Shown here one piece after another: positions 43,264-52,863 of a DNA stretch of 64,000 nt. The stretch's first letter is position 1; every line of letters starts with the position of its first letter. Where the stretch lies: assembly GCF_000835495.1 (NCBI RefSeq), contig NW_015622543.1:2462806-2526805 (forward strand). The letters run 5' to 3'. This stretch comes from Cladophialophora immunda (taxonomy: Eukaryota; Ascomycota; Eurotiomycetes; Chaetothyriales; Herpotrichiellaceae). The notes under the pieces were generated by a model. It did not search any database and was not told the origin of the DNA. It worked only from the letters and a program-made list of their open reading frames with translations. Made by a program: the position numbers and the translations under genes.

Positions 43264-45332
43264 TCACCGCTCGACATAGAAGGCCAGATCGACCGACTCG
43301 CCCTGCGTCTCCTTCTCCTCGGCCTCGGTCTCCAGCCTGGTGAAGCCGTTGCCTAGGACGCCGCGCCAGCGGTTGCGCGAGCGGTAGCGCACGTCCCAGT
43401 CCTCGCCGCGGATCTCGCGCAGGATGACCTCGCGGTAGAGCAGGGCGCTGCCGGGCCAGGTGGCGGTGACGCGGCCGTCGACGCGGTGGTTCTTGTACCA
43501 GCTCTTGCAGGCGCCCGTCCAGGTGAGCGTCTGGTGGATCTCGTCGCCGTACGCGACGAACTCGTCGGTCGCGTCCTGGCGCGGCGCCGCCGAGTGCACG
43601 TCCTCGCCCGCGATCTTGTGCAGCCACTTGACGATGTACTCGGCCGTCCAGGTCATACTGGTGATCAGCGTGCCGTGGCCGACGGTCGCGTTCGGCCCCG
43701 TGAACAGGAAGTAGTTGGGGAAGTCCGGGCACGCCACGCTCAGGTAGCTCTCGGGCTCGTCCTTCCACTTCTCCGCCAGCGTCATCCCGTTGCGTCCCGT
43801 CACCGGGTAGTGGGGGACGTGCGAGACGTCGAAGCCCGTGGCGCACACGATCACGTCCAGGTCGTAGTGGCCCCCGGATTCCGTCTCGATGCCTGTCTCG
43901 GTGATCCGTGCGATGGGCGACTTCTCCAGCGACACCGTGGGCAAGAGGAAGGCCTCCAGGTAGCCTTCGCCGGGGGTCAGGCGCCGACAGCCCAGCGTCC
44001 AGTTCGGGATCAGCTTCTCGCAGAGCTCCGGGTTGTTGTTCAACGCGGCGCGCATCCGCTCGACGGTGACCTCGGTGGATTTGGCGTTTTGGACAGAGCC
44101 TTTGCGGAACTATACGCCCATGGCAGGGAAGAATCAGCACCAACCCAGCCTTGAAAGAAATGATAAAATCATATAGGGGTACCACATACCAGCCTGAATC
44201 CTTTGTTCATGCCATGCTGCAACATCTTGCGGTAGGCCTTGTGCTTCTCTGGGTTCCGAAACCTCCTCTTGTCGCTCTTCGTGTATCTCGGGTTGAACTT
44301 GCTTCCCACCTCTCCATCCGCAGGGTCCACTTCCGTCATATCGACACCTTCGTCGCCATTTGTCATTTCCTGATCCTCGGTCTCCTCAGCATCGGGCTCG
44401 CCGTCGCCGCCGACTCCGAGAGCCTCGCCTAGACTCTGGGTGATCCAAGTGGCTCCCCGCTGGAAGCTCACCACCTGTGTGCCGGGCAGCTTGGCCATCT
44501 GGGGCAGGATCTGGATGGCGGATGATCCATTGCCAATGATTCCGATTCTCTTGTGCGAGTAGTCATAGGAATGATCCCAGCCGGCCGAATGCACTTTGTG
44601 GCCCTTGAAAGTCTGGAGGCCGGGTATATCTGGCCAGTTCCATTGACTATTGGGACAGTGCAAAGACTAGATCAGCACCTTGGAACCGTACCCGGAAAGG
44701 CACTGCTTGACATCTGGCAGTCCCGGATCAAGATTTTGAGACAAGAACAAGCAACTTACCTGAGAAACCCCTGCGCCGAAACAAGAACGTCCGCGAACTC
44801 ATCCCTTTCCTCCTGTCCATCCTTCCGGACCCGGATCTTCCATTTCCCTTCCTCTTCCAGCCAATTGAGGGCAACCACTCGAGTGTTGAACTGAATGTCC
44901 CGCTTCAGGTTCCACTTGTTGACCACTCCCTGCACGTATTCGAGAATCTCCGGGCCGTCGGCATAGAACTTGGACCAGTTGGGATTCGGGTCGAACGGAA
45001 ATGCCTAGCTCAACGAGAGAATCAACGGCCTTGGTCCCTCTTGAAACACCAGCACAAGACAGGGGTAGACTGACATAGATATGCGCCGGCACGTCGCATT
45101 GCACGCCCGGGTACGTATTGACCTTCCACGTCCCGCCGACGTCGTCGTTGGCTTCGAAGATGACGTGGTCGACGAACTCTTGCAGCTCCGGCTGCTCGTG
45201 CTGGATCTTGTGGGCAAAGATCAGGCCCGAGAAGCCCGCCCCGATCGTGGCCACGCGGAGCTTGCGCTTCTTATAGGCATATTGGTCCGAGATGGGGACC
45301 CAGATCTCCTTCAGTCGGTCAGGGGAGACCAT
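43264..45332 (-). CDS. FAD/NADPH monooxygenase, Baeyer-Villiger type
   Basis: Four exons (45332-45075, 45004-44760, 44646-44190, 44109-43264) encode 601 aa; the introns are 70, 113 and 80 bp. The first Rossmann motif is VATIGAGFSGLIFA and the second is IGIIGNGSSAIQI. Between them lies the class B Baeyer-Villiger fingerprint F-x-G-x3-H-x3-W-D as TFKGHKVHSAGWDHS. The conserved DVGGTWKVNTYPGVQCD and VIVCATGFDVSHVP are present. The expected activity is NADPH-dependent oxygen insertion into a ketone; the substrate is unknown. Exon 3 carries an acidic insertion of roughly 40 residues (GDGEPDAEETEDQEM and VDMTEVDPADGEVG) after SFQRGATWITQSLG, which is unusual. Its stop lies 221 bp from the convergent cwc27 stop. 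Confidence 0.92.
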
Positions 45333-45748
45333 ATTCGGAGCAAGATCGTGAGCAACACAACAGAGAAGGGCGCGAGTCTTTGGAAAGCTCTGGCTGGGAA
45401 CAAGGACAACCCGAGCTTATACAAACCACGCACAAAGTCACTGACTCGAGCAACACGTCCGATGTCGAATTCCGTGGTAATGTGTCTCTTCTCCTCAGGT
45501 CCGTGAATTGGAGAAGTATATCTTGCCTCGGCGAAATCAATATACTTATCACGCCGGCGACTTCCCCGCATTGATTCCTCTATCAGGCCGGTCGAGAGCC
45601 ATTCACTGGCCATGCTCTCTGTTCAGTGGTCAGACAGGATGCCGAAGTGCCACAAATAATGTGGAAGATGACATGAGACTTGTAGAGAAACACATGAAGA
45701 AAGCGTCGATGTGACGCGGCGTCTCACCCGTCAGCCGCCTCTGCCATT
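45333..45748. other. Intergenic, no gene seen
   Basis: 416 bp lie between the Baeyer-Villiger start and the dehydrogenase stop, both on the minus strand. The segment holds the promoter of the monooxygenase. ATATATTT near 45752-45765 is probably part of the upstream gene's end. Confidence 0.45.
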
Positions 45749-47404
45749 TTATATATATTTGTACGGATTCATAATCCCGTTGGGATCATAGAGCTCCTTT
45801 ATCTGCTTCATCAGCTTGAGCATGGTCTCGCTGCGACTGTATCCGATGTATTTCTTTTTGGCAATCCCGAGACCATGTTCGGCGCTGATGCTTCCCCTCC
45901 GCTTTTGGATCCACTCATATACCCACGGTTCTATTGCTTCTTCGACCTCTTTTGTGTATTTCCGCACGGGAACATTCAGGTGTAGATTCGAGTCACCCAT
46001 GTGTCCATAGCCGACCACGGCAATTGCTGGGAAAGAGTCGTCATCACCTACCAAGCCTTTCGAGTCTAGTCTATCTCTGGTGTCTTCCACGAGTTGGTAG
46101 AGTTCCTGGATGGGGATGGAAAGGTCGTATTTGTAGGTTCCGCCGAAGTGGCCGATAGCCTCGGTGATGCCCTCCCGCCACGCCCAGAGAGATTTGGCCT
46201 GAGTCTCGTCTTGGGCTAGCACGCCATCCGAGACAATCTCTTCACTCATAACGTATTCCAAGAATTTTTCGAGCTTTTCACTGTCGTGTTCTGTATTCGA
46301 ACCGCTTGTCTCGATCAGGCAATAGAAGGGATGGTCACCGTCCAGTGGTCGTTTATTTCCGGTGACTTGGTGAACGAAGCCCTGACTCCGTGCATCCATG
46401 AGTTCAAAAGCAGATAGAATCTCCCCGAGCTGGACTTTGGCTTCCTTGTAAGCCTTTTGGACATGCTCGAACGACGGAAGTCCAAAATATGCAACGTTGA
46501 CTGCCTTGGACCTTTGCGGACAGTACACCGAGACACCTGTGATGATTCCGATTGTCCCTTCTCCTCCGATGAAGAGTTGCTTTATGTCGTAGCCCGTGTT
46601 GTTTTTCCGTAACGTACCAAGGTCGTCGACAATAGTGCCGTCCGGTAGGACTGCTTCGATTCCGAGGACATTGCCGTGTAACGAACCATATCTTAGTAAT
46701 CTCAAGCCTCCAGCATTGGTCGCCACATTACCACCTATCTGGGCTGACCCTTTGGCACCAAGATCCAGGGGGAAGAGATGGTTCTGCTCGGCAAGGTAAT
46801 TGTCAGCCACTTCCAGAATCACACCTCCGTCCACCACCAGGATGCCACTGATGTCGTCAAAACTGCGGATCTTGTTCATCCGGGAAAGCGAGATGACAAT
46901 CTCGTCAAAGACCGGCACGCTCCCTCCAACCAGACCCGAATTGCCACCTTGTGGCACCACAGCCAGCTTATTGTCATTGCAGTATTTGAGCACTTTGCTC
47001 ACTTCTTCCGTGCTCTTAGGCCTCAAGACCAATTTGGTATGACCTCTGTACTTCCTCATCCAGTCGGTGTTGAAAGCTTCAAGGTCATCCGAAGCATCGC
47101 TGCTCACTCCATCAATGACCGCAGCATCATCGCCCAGCGCCGATTTGAAGAATTGGACATGCTCCGGCGTGATCTCGGAGAACCTTGGGTCTCGCTTGAG
47201 GGTAGGGTACATGTCGGTCGTGTACTTGACATTGCGGTGCGGTTCGCCAGTGTCTTCCCGTTGTCGAGCCGTTCCAGAGAAATTTCGCACGGGTTCAAAC
47301 AAGGGCCGCAGAGGCTGGCACTGTCTGGCTTGAGACCGAGGGATCGAAGGTCTTTTGGTCTGGCGCAAGACGCGCGCCAGGCCTCTTGATGCCGACCCAG
47401 ACAT
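45749..47404 (-). CDS. dld2: D-2-hydroxyglutarate / D-lactate dehydrogenase, FAD-linked, mitochondrial
   Basis: An intronless 551-aa ORF. The first 50 or so residues are Arg/Ser/Gln-rich without acids, a mitochondrial presequence, then FSGTARQ. The FAD-binding PCMH domain has VVPQGGNSGLVGGSVPVFDE and GGNVATNAGGLRLLRYGSLH with LFIGGEGTIGIITG. The C-terminal FAD-oxidase domain holds the metal-binding GHMGDSNLHLN and SAEHGLGIAKKKYIG and ends DPNGIMNPYKYI. The PNGIMNPYK ending and spacing favour the Dld2/D2HGDH branch over Dld1 D-lactate:cytochrome c reductases. It oxidises D-2-hydroxyacids to 2-oxoacids in the mitochondrial matrix. Exact substrate preference cannot be read from sequence. Confidence 0.93.
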   Translation of the reverse strand: MSGSASRGLARVLRQTKRPSIPRSQARQCQPLRPLFEPVRNFSGTARQREDTGEPHRNVKYTTDMYPTLKRDPRFSEITPEHVQFFKSALGDDAAVIDGVSSDASDDLEAFNTDWMRKYRGHTKLVLRPKSTEEVSKVLKYCNDNKLAVVPQGGNSGLVGGSVPVFDEIVISLSRMNKIRSFDDISGILVVDGGVILEVADNYLAEQNHLFPLDLGAKGSAQIGGNVATNAGGLRLLRYGSLHGNVLGIEAVLPDGTIVDDLGTLRKNNTGYDIKQLFIGGEGTIGIITGVSVYCPQRSKAVNVAYFGLPSFEHVQKAYKEAKVQLGEILSAFELMDARSQGFVHQVTGNKRPLDGDHPFYCLIETSGSNTEHDSEKLEKFLEYVMSEEIVSDGVLAQDETQAKSLWAWREGITEAIGHFGGTYKYDLSIPIQELYQLVEDTRDRLDSKGLVGDDDSFPAIAVVGYGHMGDSNLHLNVPVRKYTKEVEEAIEPWVYEWIQKRRGSISAEHGLGIAKKKYIGYSRSETMLKLMKQIKELYDPNGIMNPYKYI

Positions 47405-48044
47405 GATTGCCGGCCCCTGGGACGTCTGTAGACAGAGTGAGGTGTCTTTGGTAGGGAAGAAGGAATTGGGATCTGCTATCAGGGAAATTCATATATGGGG
47501 GGACAATGACGAGGAGCTGCATCTTGCCATCGGGACCTCGATTCCGAACATCGGCATCTGCTTCCCCGAATCTTCTCCATTCTTAAAGCAGCAACAATTA
47601 TCCAGCTCCGATCCGAGGCTTTTGCGGAGACCTCAGCGAGGCTGCTACAAGGTACCTCTTCCGCCGGAATGTATCTTTACTACATGCAATGTCTGGGGTC
47701 TGAAGAAGGAACGGAAGAGACCACCATGAGAGGGTCTCACGAAGCAGGGAACACGAAAGATCTTCGGAGTCTCCTCAACGATTACAAGGCTACCGTGTCT
47801 CCTGAACCCCTTCCTCGCTTTTCATCCAACGGCACTGAGCATCCCTAGGCACTGAGACAAGATCTTTGTGGCATAGGGAGGTCTTGTGGAGTACGGGCTT
47901 TTAAGGTCTTTCGTCTCTTTCGTCTATCTGTTCCCGCAGTCTCAGCAATCTCTCAGACCTGACTTTATATCGCCAGTAGAGACAGCTGACAAGAACTCAG
48001 CTCCTCGGGATAGTGCTCAGGATCGTGCTCTTCAAGTTCCTATG
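47405..48044. other. Intergenic, no gene seen
   Basis: 640 bp lie between the dehydrogenase start and the ATPase stop, both on the minus strand. The 124-codon plus-strand ORF at 47355-47729 overlaps the dehydrogenase start and has no domain. Confidence 0.45.
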
Positions 48045-51000
48045 TCACCATGCGATCCTGGCAAGTAGACCGCGTGGCCAGGTACGGACGCATAACTTCC
48101 GCAGCTCATCCATGACCAAGATCCCAAGCGCCAACGGCAAGGGCAAGAACCAGAACTCAATGGGCGCGCTCCCAGTACCGAATAAGCTTTGGATACCGGG
48201 TTCTTCTGTCACGAAGATGGCAACCGCTAGGGAGAGGACAGCTGACAAAAGCAGCCAAGGGTTACGGCGCTGCTTTCGGATAGGATCAGCTTGGAGGATT
48301 GACAGTCGCTTGTTTCGGATGGAGAGGATATTGCCCCACTGAAGAAGTACCAGCGTAATGAAGTAGACGGATTGCCCCGTGGTGTTGAAGGCTGTGAGTT
48401 CCGCCTCGGTATATCCATGGAAACCCTCAGTATACTTCTCGAACGCGAAGAACAGGTCTGTCATCGGTATGTGCGCGTATCTGGAATAGTACAAAAAGTA
48501 CATGGCGTGGGCGCAGACGGTTTCCATCACACCGATGAAAAGGTAAGACTGAGTATAGATCCGAAGGTTGATCAAGTGATCCTTCTTTCGGTTCCGCGGC
48601 GGAAGGCTGAGGAGGTCGAACTCTTCTTTCTCCATGATGAGACTCAGAGCCAGGAACAGATCCGTGAACACACAGATGATGATCATAAGGAAGGAAGAGA
48701 GTGGCAGTGGAACCCCAAAGAAGACATTCACCAGCACCGGCCAGATCTCCGACCAGCTTCCCGCGGGGAGAAGATAGCTGATGACCTTTTGTAGGTTCTG
48801 GAACACAAGACGGCCGAGTCGTATTCCGTCAACGATGGAGTCGAACTTATCGAGCAGCACGAGATGAGCAGCCTCAAGGGCAACATCACTGCCGTTCACC
48901 ATTGCAATCCCAACATCGGCAGCTTTCAGAGCAGGTGCATCATTGACGCCATCTCCAGTCACCGCCGTGGTATTGCCACGACTCCTTAGCTCGTTGACGA
49001 TCCGAAGTTTAGTTTCCGGAGTACACCTGCCGAACACGACCTCCTGGTAGCCACATACGACGTTCCAGTCGTCCTTCTCGAGCTGGCTGATCTGGGAGCC
49101 TTCCAGGAGCAAAGATTGGCTGCTATACAGTGCTTCAGGCCCCTCTTCCCGTCGCTCTTCGATCGTTGAAAACGTGTCAGGCTCTCGGTCGCCAGTAAAG
49201 ATGCCAACCTCACGAGCAATCGCTGCGCCGGTGAGCCCAAAGTCACCAGTCATCATGAAGAACCGTATCCCAGCACGGCGGCACGCAGCAACGGTAGAAC
49301 TAGTCTCCGGTCGAGGCGGATCGAAAATGCCCACCAAGCCAATGGCTACAAGATCCGTTGCACAATGATTGAGGTTCTCCTGGGACAAGCCATCGGAATG
49401 AAAAGAATTGGTGGATGTGTATTCACGCTCACATAGAAGGATGACTCGTTCCGCATTCCGAGACATTGTGTTCTGTAGCTCGCGGAAGACTGTTCTTGCT
49501 TCTTCGTCCAAGCGAGCGATAGTATTCGATCGGTAAGTCCAGTACTGAGAGCACCTCGGCAACAATACATCAGGGGCTCCTTTGACGAATGCTTTGTACG
49601 TTGACGACGAGGACTTTTCCACCCGTTTGAACTCATCCAAGGGTGTTTGATGCAGTGTCAGCATAAATTTGGTCTTGGAGTTGAATGGGATTGCCGCGAC
49701 TTGCGGAAAGCGATCACAATGCTGGTCACCCGAAGTGAGGGCCGCCGCAAACCGAAGGAGTGCTCCGTCGGTTGGATTACCCTGTGTGAGACGGGCCTCC
49801 ACTGGTTTCTCAAGGCTCATCGGGTCAAAGTTGGCTCCATTGCACAATCTGGCAGCGGTCACAAGGCGTGCCAAAGGCTGAGGCTGCGTCTTTTGCGTGA
49901 AGGACTCCTTGGCCTCTTCTGAAGACAAGAACTGGTCCACGAACCCAATGCTGGTCACTGTCATTTGGTTCTTGGTCAAGGTCCCGGTCTTATCAGAGCA
50001 GATGACTGAAACACAGCCCAGCGTCTCCACCGTGGCGAGGCTCTTGGGCAACACGTTGACCGCCTTCATCCGCCTTGCTATCAACATCAAAGTCAATGCC
50101 ACGCCGACGGGCATCCCTTCAGGAATGAAGGCGACGACGCAGCCCATGATGTCATCCAGCATTGCAACCACATTCATGAAAGAGTGATGCTGTATCCTAA
50201 GCCAGCCCACCCAGGCGAAGAGAATCAGACATGCCAAGCAGATCGTCAGCCCGCAGATGATGGTGACGAAGCGCGTGATTTCCTGTTGAATGGCGGTCGG
50301 CTTTGCTTTGACGCCAGCAGTTGCTTTGGCAATGGCGCCCATTACGGTTTTCGCACCGGTGAAGACGACAATTCCAGTGGCGGTCCCGTTGGTGACGACT
50401 GTGCCCATCAGAGCCATATTCTGGCTTTCAAGGATGTTGTCGCCCGTACATTCAAGCGATGCCTCAACCTCCTCAGATTCGCCGGTCATGGCAGATCGAT
50501 CAAACCGAGTGTCTCCGCTTGTCTCGATAAGGCGAATGTCTGCAGGGACCTTGTTCCCAATTTCCAAACGAACAATGTCACCAACGACAACTTCCTTTGT
50601 GGGAACGCTGCTGATACAGCCATCCCGGAGGACAAGAGCATCCGATGGCAACATGCCGAGGATCGAGTTCATGGTTTTGGCGGTTGACCAGTCTTGGAAA
50701 GCCGAAAAGGATGCCTGGAGGACGATGACGATAATGACCAAGATTGCAAGGCCTAAGTTGTAGGGTTGAGGATCTGGATCACCAAGAGGCCTCCAGCAAA
50801 TGAAGAAGATGATGACACCCACCCACAGTATCGAGCAGAATCCGCCGAACACATACCCTGCCAGGGTTTTGGCGTAGTTTTGACGGCGTTGGGGAAGGAC
50901 ATTGTAACCATGCTGCTGCAAGCGCTTGGCTGCTGCGTCAGAACTCAGGCCCACGGTTGGCGACACTCTCAAGCGCTGAGACAGAGTTTCAACATCGACA

Positions 51001-51332
51001 CGGTGCTCGTCGGCACATGCCAAATCGTCTCCCGGTGTTCGCAGCTTGTCTTTGGCTGTATTGTCACCGCCATTTTCACTGAGAGCTCTCGACTCGGAAG
51101 CTTGGAACGATAGTGTGCGATAGGTGATAGGGATACCATAATTGGCCTGGTGGATCCGACTGCGAACGCTGGAGATCGAGTCTCGACTTGCTGAACGCCT
51201 TCGATGGTGGGATTCGTCTTGCCTCAAAGTGTCGTGGGCGCTTGACCGATTGTGCCGATCATCAGGGCTGTCTGCAAATGCAATGGTAGTCACCCGCGCG
51301 GGGCCATGATTTGTCGTTCCTTCTTTACCCAT
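48045..51332 (-). CDS. P-type ATPase, type IIC (Na,K-ATPase-like fungal pump)
   Basis: An intronless 1095-aa ORF. After a disordered N-terminus of about 115 residues comes the cation-ATPase N domain (VSPTVGLSSDAAAKRLQQHG). TM1-2 follow, then the actuator loop with RSAMTGESEEVE and M4 VVAFIPEGMPVGVALTLML. Phosphorylation occurs on the Asp of SVICSDKTGTLTKNQ (about residue 443). The nucleotide domain has FVKGAPDVLL and GIFDPPRPE, and the hinge has TGDGVNDAPALKAADVGIAM. M6 reads VFTDLFLALSLIMEKEEFD. The overall order and the HLINLRIYTQSYLFIGVME region fit type IIC. In M5 the usual TSNIPE is PAGSWSEI, so ion specificity (Na, K or H) is uncertain. It is probably in the plasma membrane. No beta-subunit gene is nearby. 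Confidence 0.92.
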   Translation of the reverse strand: MGKEGTTNHGPARVTTIAFADSPDDRHNRSSAHDTLRQDESHHRRRSASRDSISSVRSRIHQANYGIPITYRTLSFQASESRALSENGGDNTAKDKLRTPGDDLACADEHRVDVETLSQRLRVSPTVGLSSDAAAKRLQQHGYNVLPQRRQNYAKTLAGYVFGGFCSILWVGVIIFFICWRPLGDPDPQPYNLGLAILVIIVIVLQASFSAFQDWSTAKTMNSILGMLPSDALVLRDGCISSVPTKEVVVGDIVRLEIGNKVPADIRLIETSGDTRFDRSAMTGESEEVEASLECTGDNILESQNMALMGTVVTNGTATGIVVFTGAKTVMGAIAKATAGVKAKPTAIQQEITRFVTIICGLTICLACLILFAWVGWLRIQHHSFMNVVAMLDDIMGCVVAFIPEGMPVGVALTLMLIARRMKAVNVLPKSLATVETLGCVSVICSDKTGTLTKNQMTVTSIGFVDQFLSSEEAKESFTQKTQPQPLARLVTAARLCNGANFDPMSLEKPVEARLTQGNPTDGALLRFAAALTSGDQHCDRFPQVAAIPFNSKTKFMLTLHQTPLDEFKRVEKSSSSTYKAFVKGAPDVLLPRCSQYWTYRSNTIARLDEEARTVFRELQNTMSRNAERVILLCEREYTSTNSFHSDGLSQENLNHCATDLVAIGLVGIFDPPRPETSSTVAACRRAGIRFFMMTGDFGLTGAAIAREVGIFTGDREPDTFSTIEERREEGPEALYSSQSLLLEGSQISQLEKDDWNVVCGYQEVVFGRCTPETKLRIVNELRSRGNTTAVTGDGVNDAPALKAADVGIAMVNGSDVALEAAHLVLLDKFDSIVDGIRLGRLVFQNLQKVISYLLPAGSWSEIWPVLVNVFFGVPLPLSSFLMIIICVFTDLFLALSLIMEKEEFDLLSLPPRNRKKDHLINLRIYTQSYLFIGVMETVCAHAMYFLYYSRYAHIPMTDLFFAFEKYTEGFHGYTEAELTAFNTTGQSVYFITLVLLQWGNILSIRNKRLSILQADPIRKQRRNPWLLLSAVLSLAVAIFVTEEPGIQSLFGTGSAPIEFWFLPLPLALGILVMDELRKLCVRTWPRGLLARIAW

Positions 51333-52863
51333 GATCTATCACGAACGGCAGCAGGCTGGCTCTTGAGTACAGAGACATGGCGCAGGAGGGCTTTTTATAT
51401 GCTTGAGGCCGACTCGCTGAGGTGACTTGTATCACGCAAAACCTGATCGCGTTCGTTCTCTTATGCCCACTTAGTGGATTGGGACGACACTGAGCGTCGA
51501 AGCAGGGCACGACATCGACTGTTGCCATGTTGTCTGCAGCAAATTTTGAAATGGATTGTAATAATTATGCAACAGAAACTGATTTGGGGCCCTTTCGTCG
51601 TGGGTTATGTACTTCGAAAAAGGCTCCTCGGTGAGGGATTTAATTCTCCACGTCCTGGAAGCATTGGGCTAGGGACGCTGTGACCGTAGGTGAGCGGATT
51701 GCACTAGGTAAGATCATTACCCACGAGCAGCTCTATACCCATTGAAGAATGAGTGGCTGCGAACCGGTCTCCACAGGCATCACCAAGTCTGTTCCGTCTT
51801 ACCGGAGAGGATGCAATTGGCTAGTACTACCTCATGGGGCTTCCTTTCAGCCTGTAGGTTCCAGGTATTGAGTAAGACAATCCATGGTTGAGGCCAATGG
51901 ACCCGGTGTGAAAACTTACAACCAAAGTGCTCAAGTCTAGGATGCAACGTCATGCATGCTACCGCAATCTTTGAACAGAGGCCGACGCTTCAATATCCAT
52001 CAGGACGACGAGCGAAAGCAATTGTAGCTCCGTGGAGACGCGTTTCTTTTGCGGCAGCCGGTGCTTGGACATGTGTTTTTCGCTCAATGTTCAGCGACGA
52101 CAGAGTATCTGAGCGCAGTACCCGTGGAGGACCTCGTCTGCTGATTTCCTCAGGGATCGTTGCCGTTGCCTGACTTGGTTCATCCTCAGTATAGTTGACT
52201 TATTCTGTTCGGACCGCTGTTCAGCCTCCACACCCTTCTCGTCTCTGGTGATACACTTTCATACAATCGATTGATAACAGTCTTCTATGCCAGAAAGCCA
52301 GACTACGTCAAAAATGCATTTGAAACCCCCAAGGAGAATATGTACTGGACGCATAGATGACCAATTCCGGTATTTCCGATATCTTTCCGATGCGAGGGTG
52401 GTGCTCTAATCCACTGACGACATCCAGGACCTGTAACCCGCTCCCCAGAACCTGGAGCAAGCAGGAGCAAGAGTGACACCGTGTGGTACAAAGAGTTCAA
52501 GAACTTGCGAAGCTCTCAATGGTGGTGATTTCTATAGAGGGCAGTGCGAGTTCTGGAGGTTCCAGCATTGAGAGCATTCCCTTCCATTCCGCCCTCTCTC
52601 GTTGGAGAGTTTGACCCGACAATCAACACCGGAATCACTGGCTGATCCATTTGTCAGCTGTGATCGGCACCCCACACTCGCGGGACATCAAACGAGCCTC
52701 GAGTCAGCCAAATCTGCGGGGGTACGGAGAAGCTGCGCAGCCGGCTACCTCTAGATACACGGGGCTCTCTATTTGCACGTAGCATCTTACTCGTGTCCTC
52801 ATCTCACACAGTGTACAGTCCAGACAGCTTCTGTGTGAGTCTGATCGATTGCGGTGTTCGTCT
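51333..52863. other. Intergenic, about 1.5 kb, no gene seen
   Basis: This lies between the divergent starts of the ATPase (minus) and the Zn2Cys6 regulator (plus). ORFs up to 76 codons on either strand have no domain. Both promoters must lie here. Confidence 0.45.

Noticed and set aside
42959..44185. 408-codon minus-strand ORF, Arg-rich
   Set aside because: It is an alternate frame of the Baeyer-Villiger gene's GC-rich last exon. The monooxygenase motifs are in the other frame.
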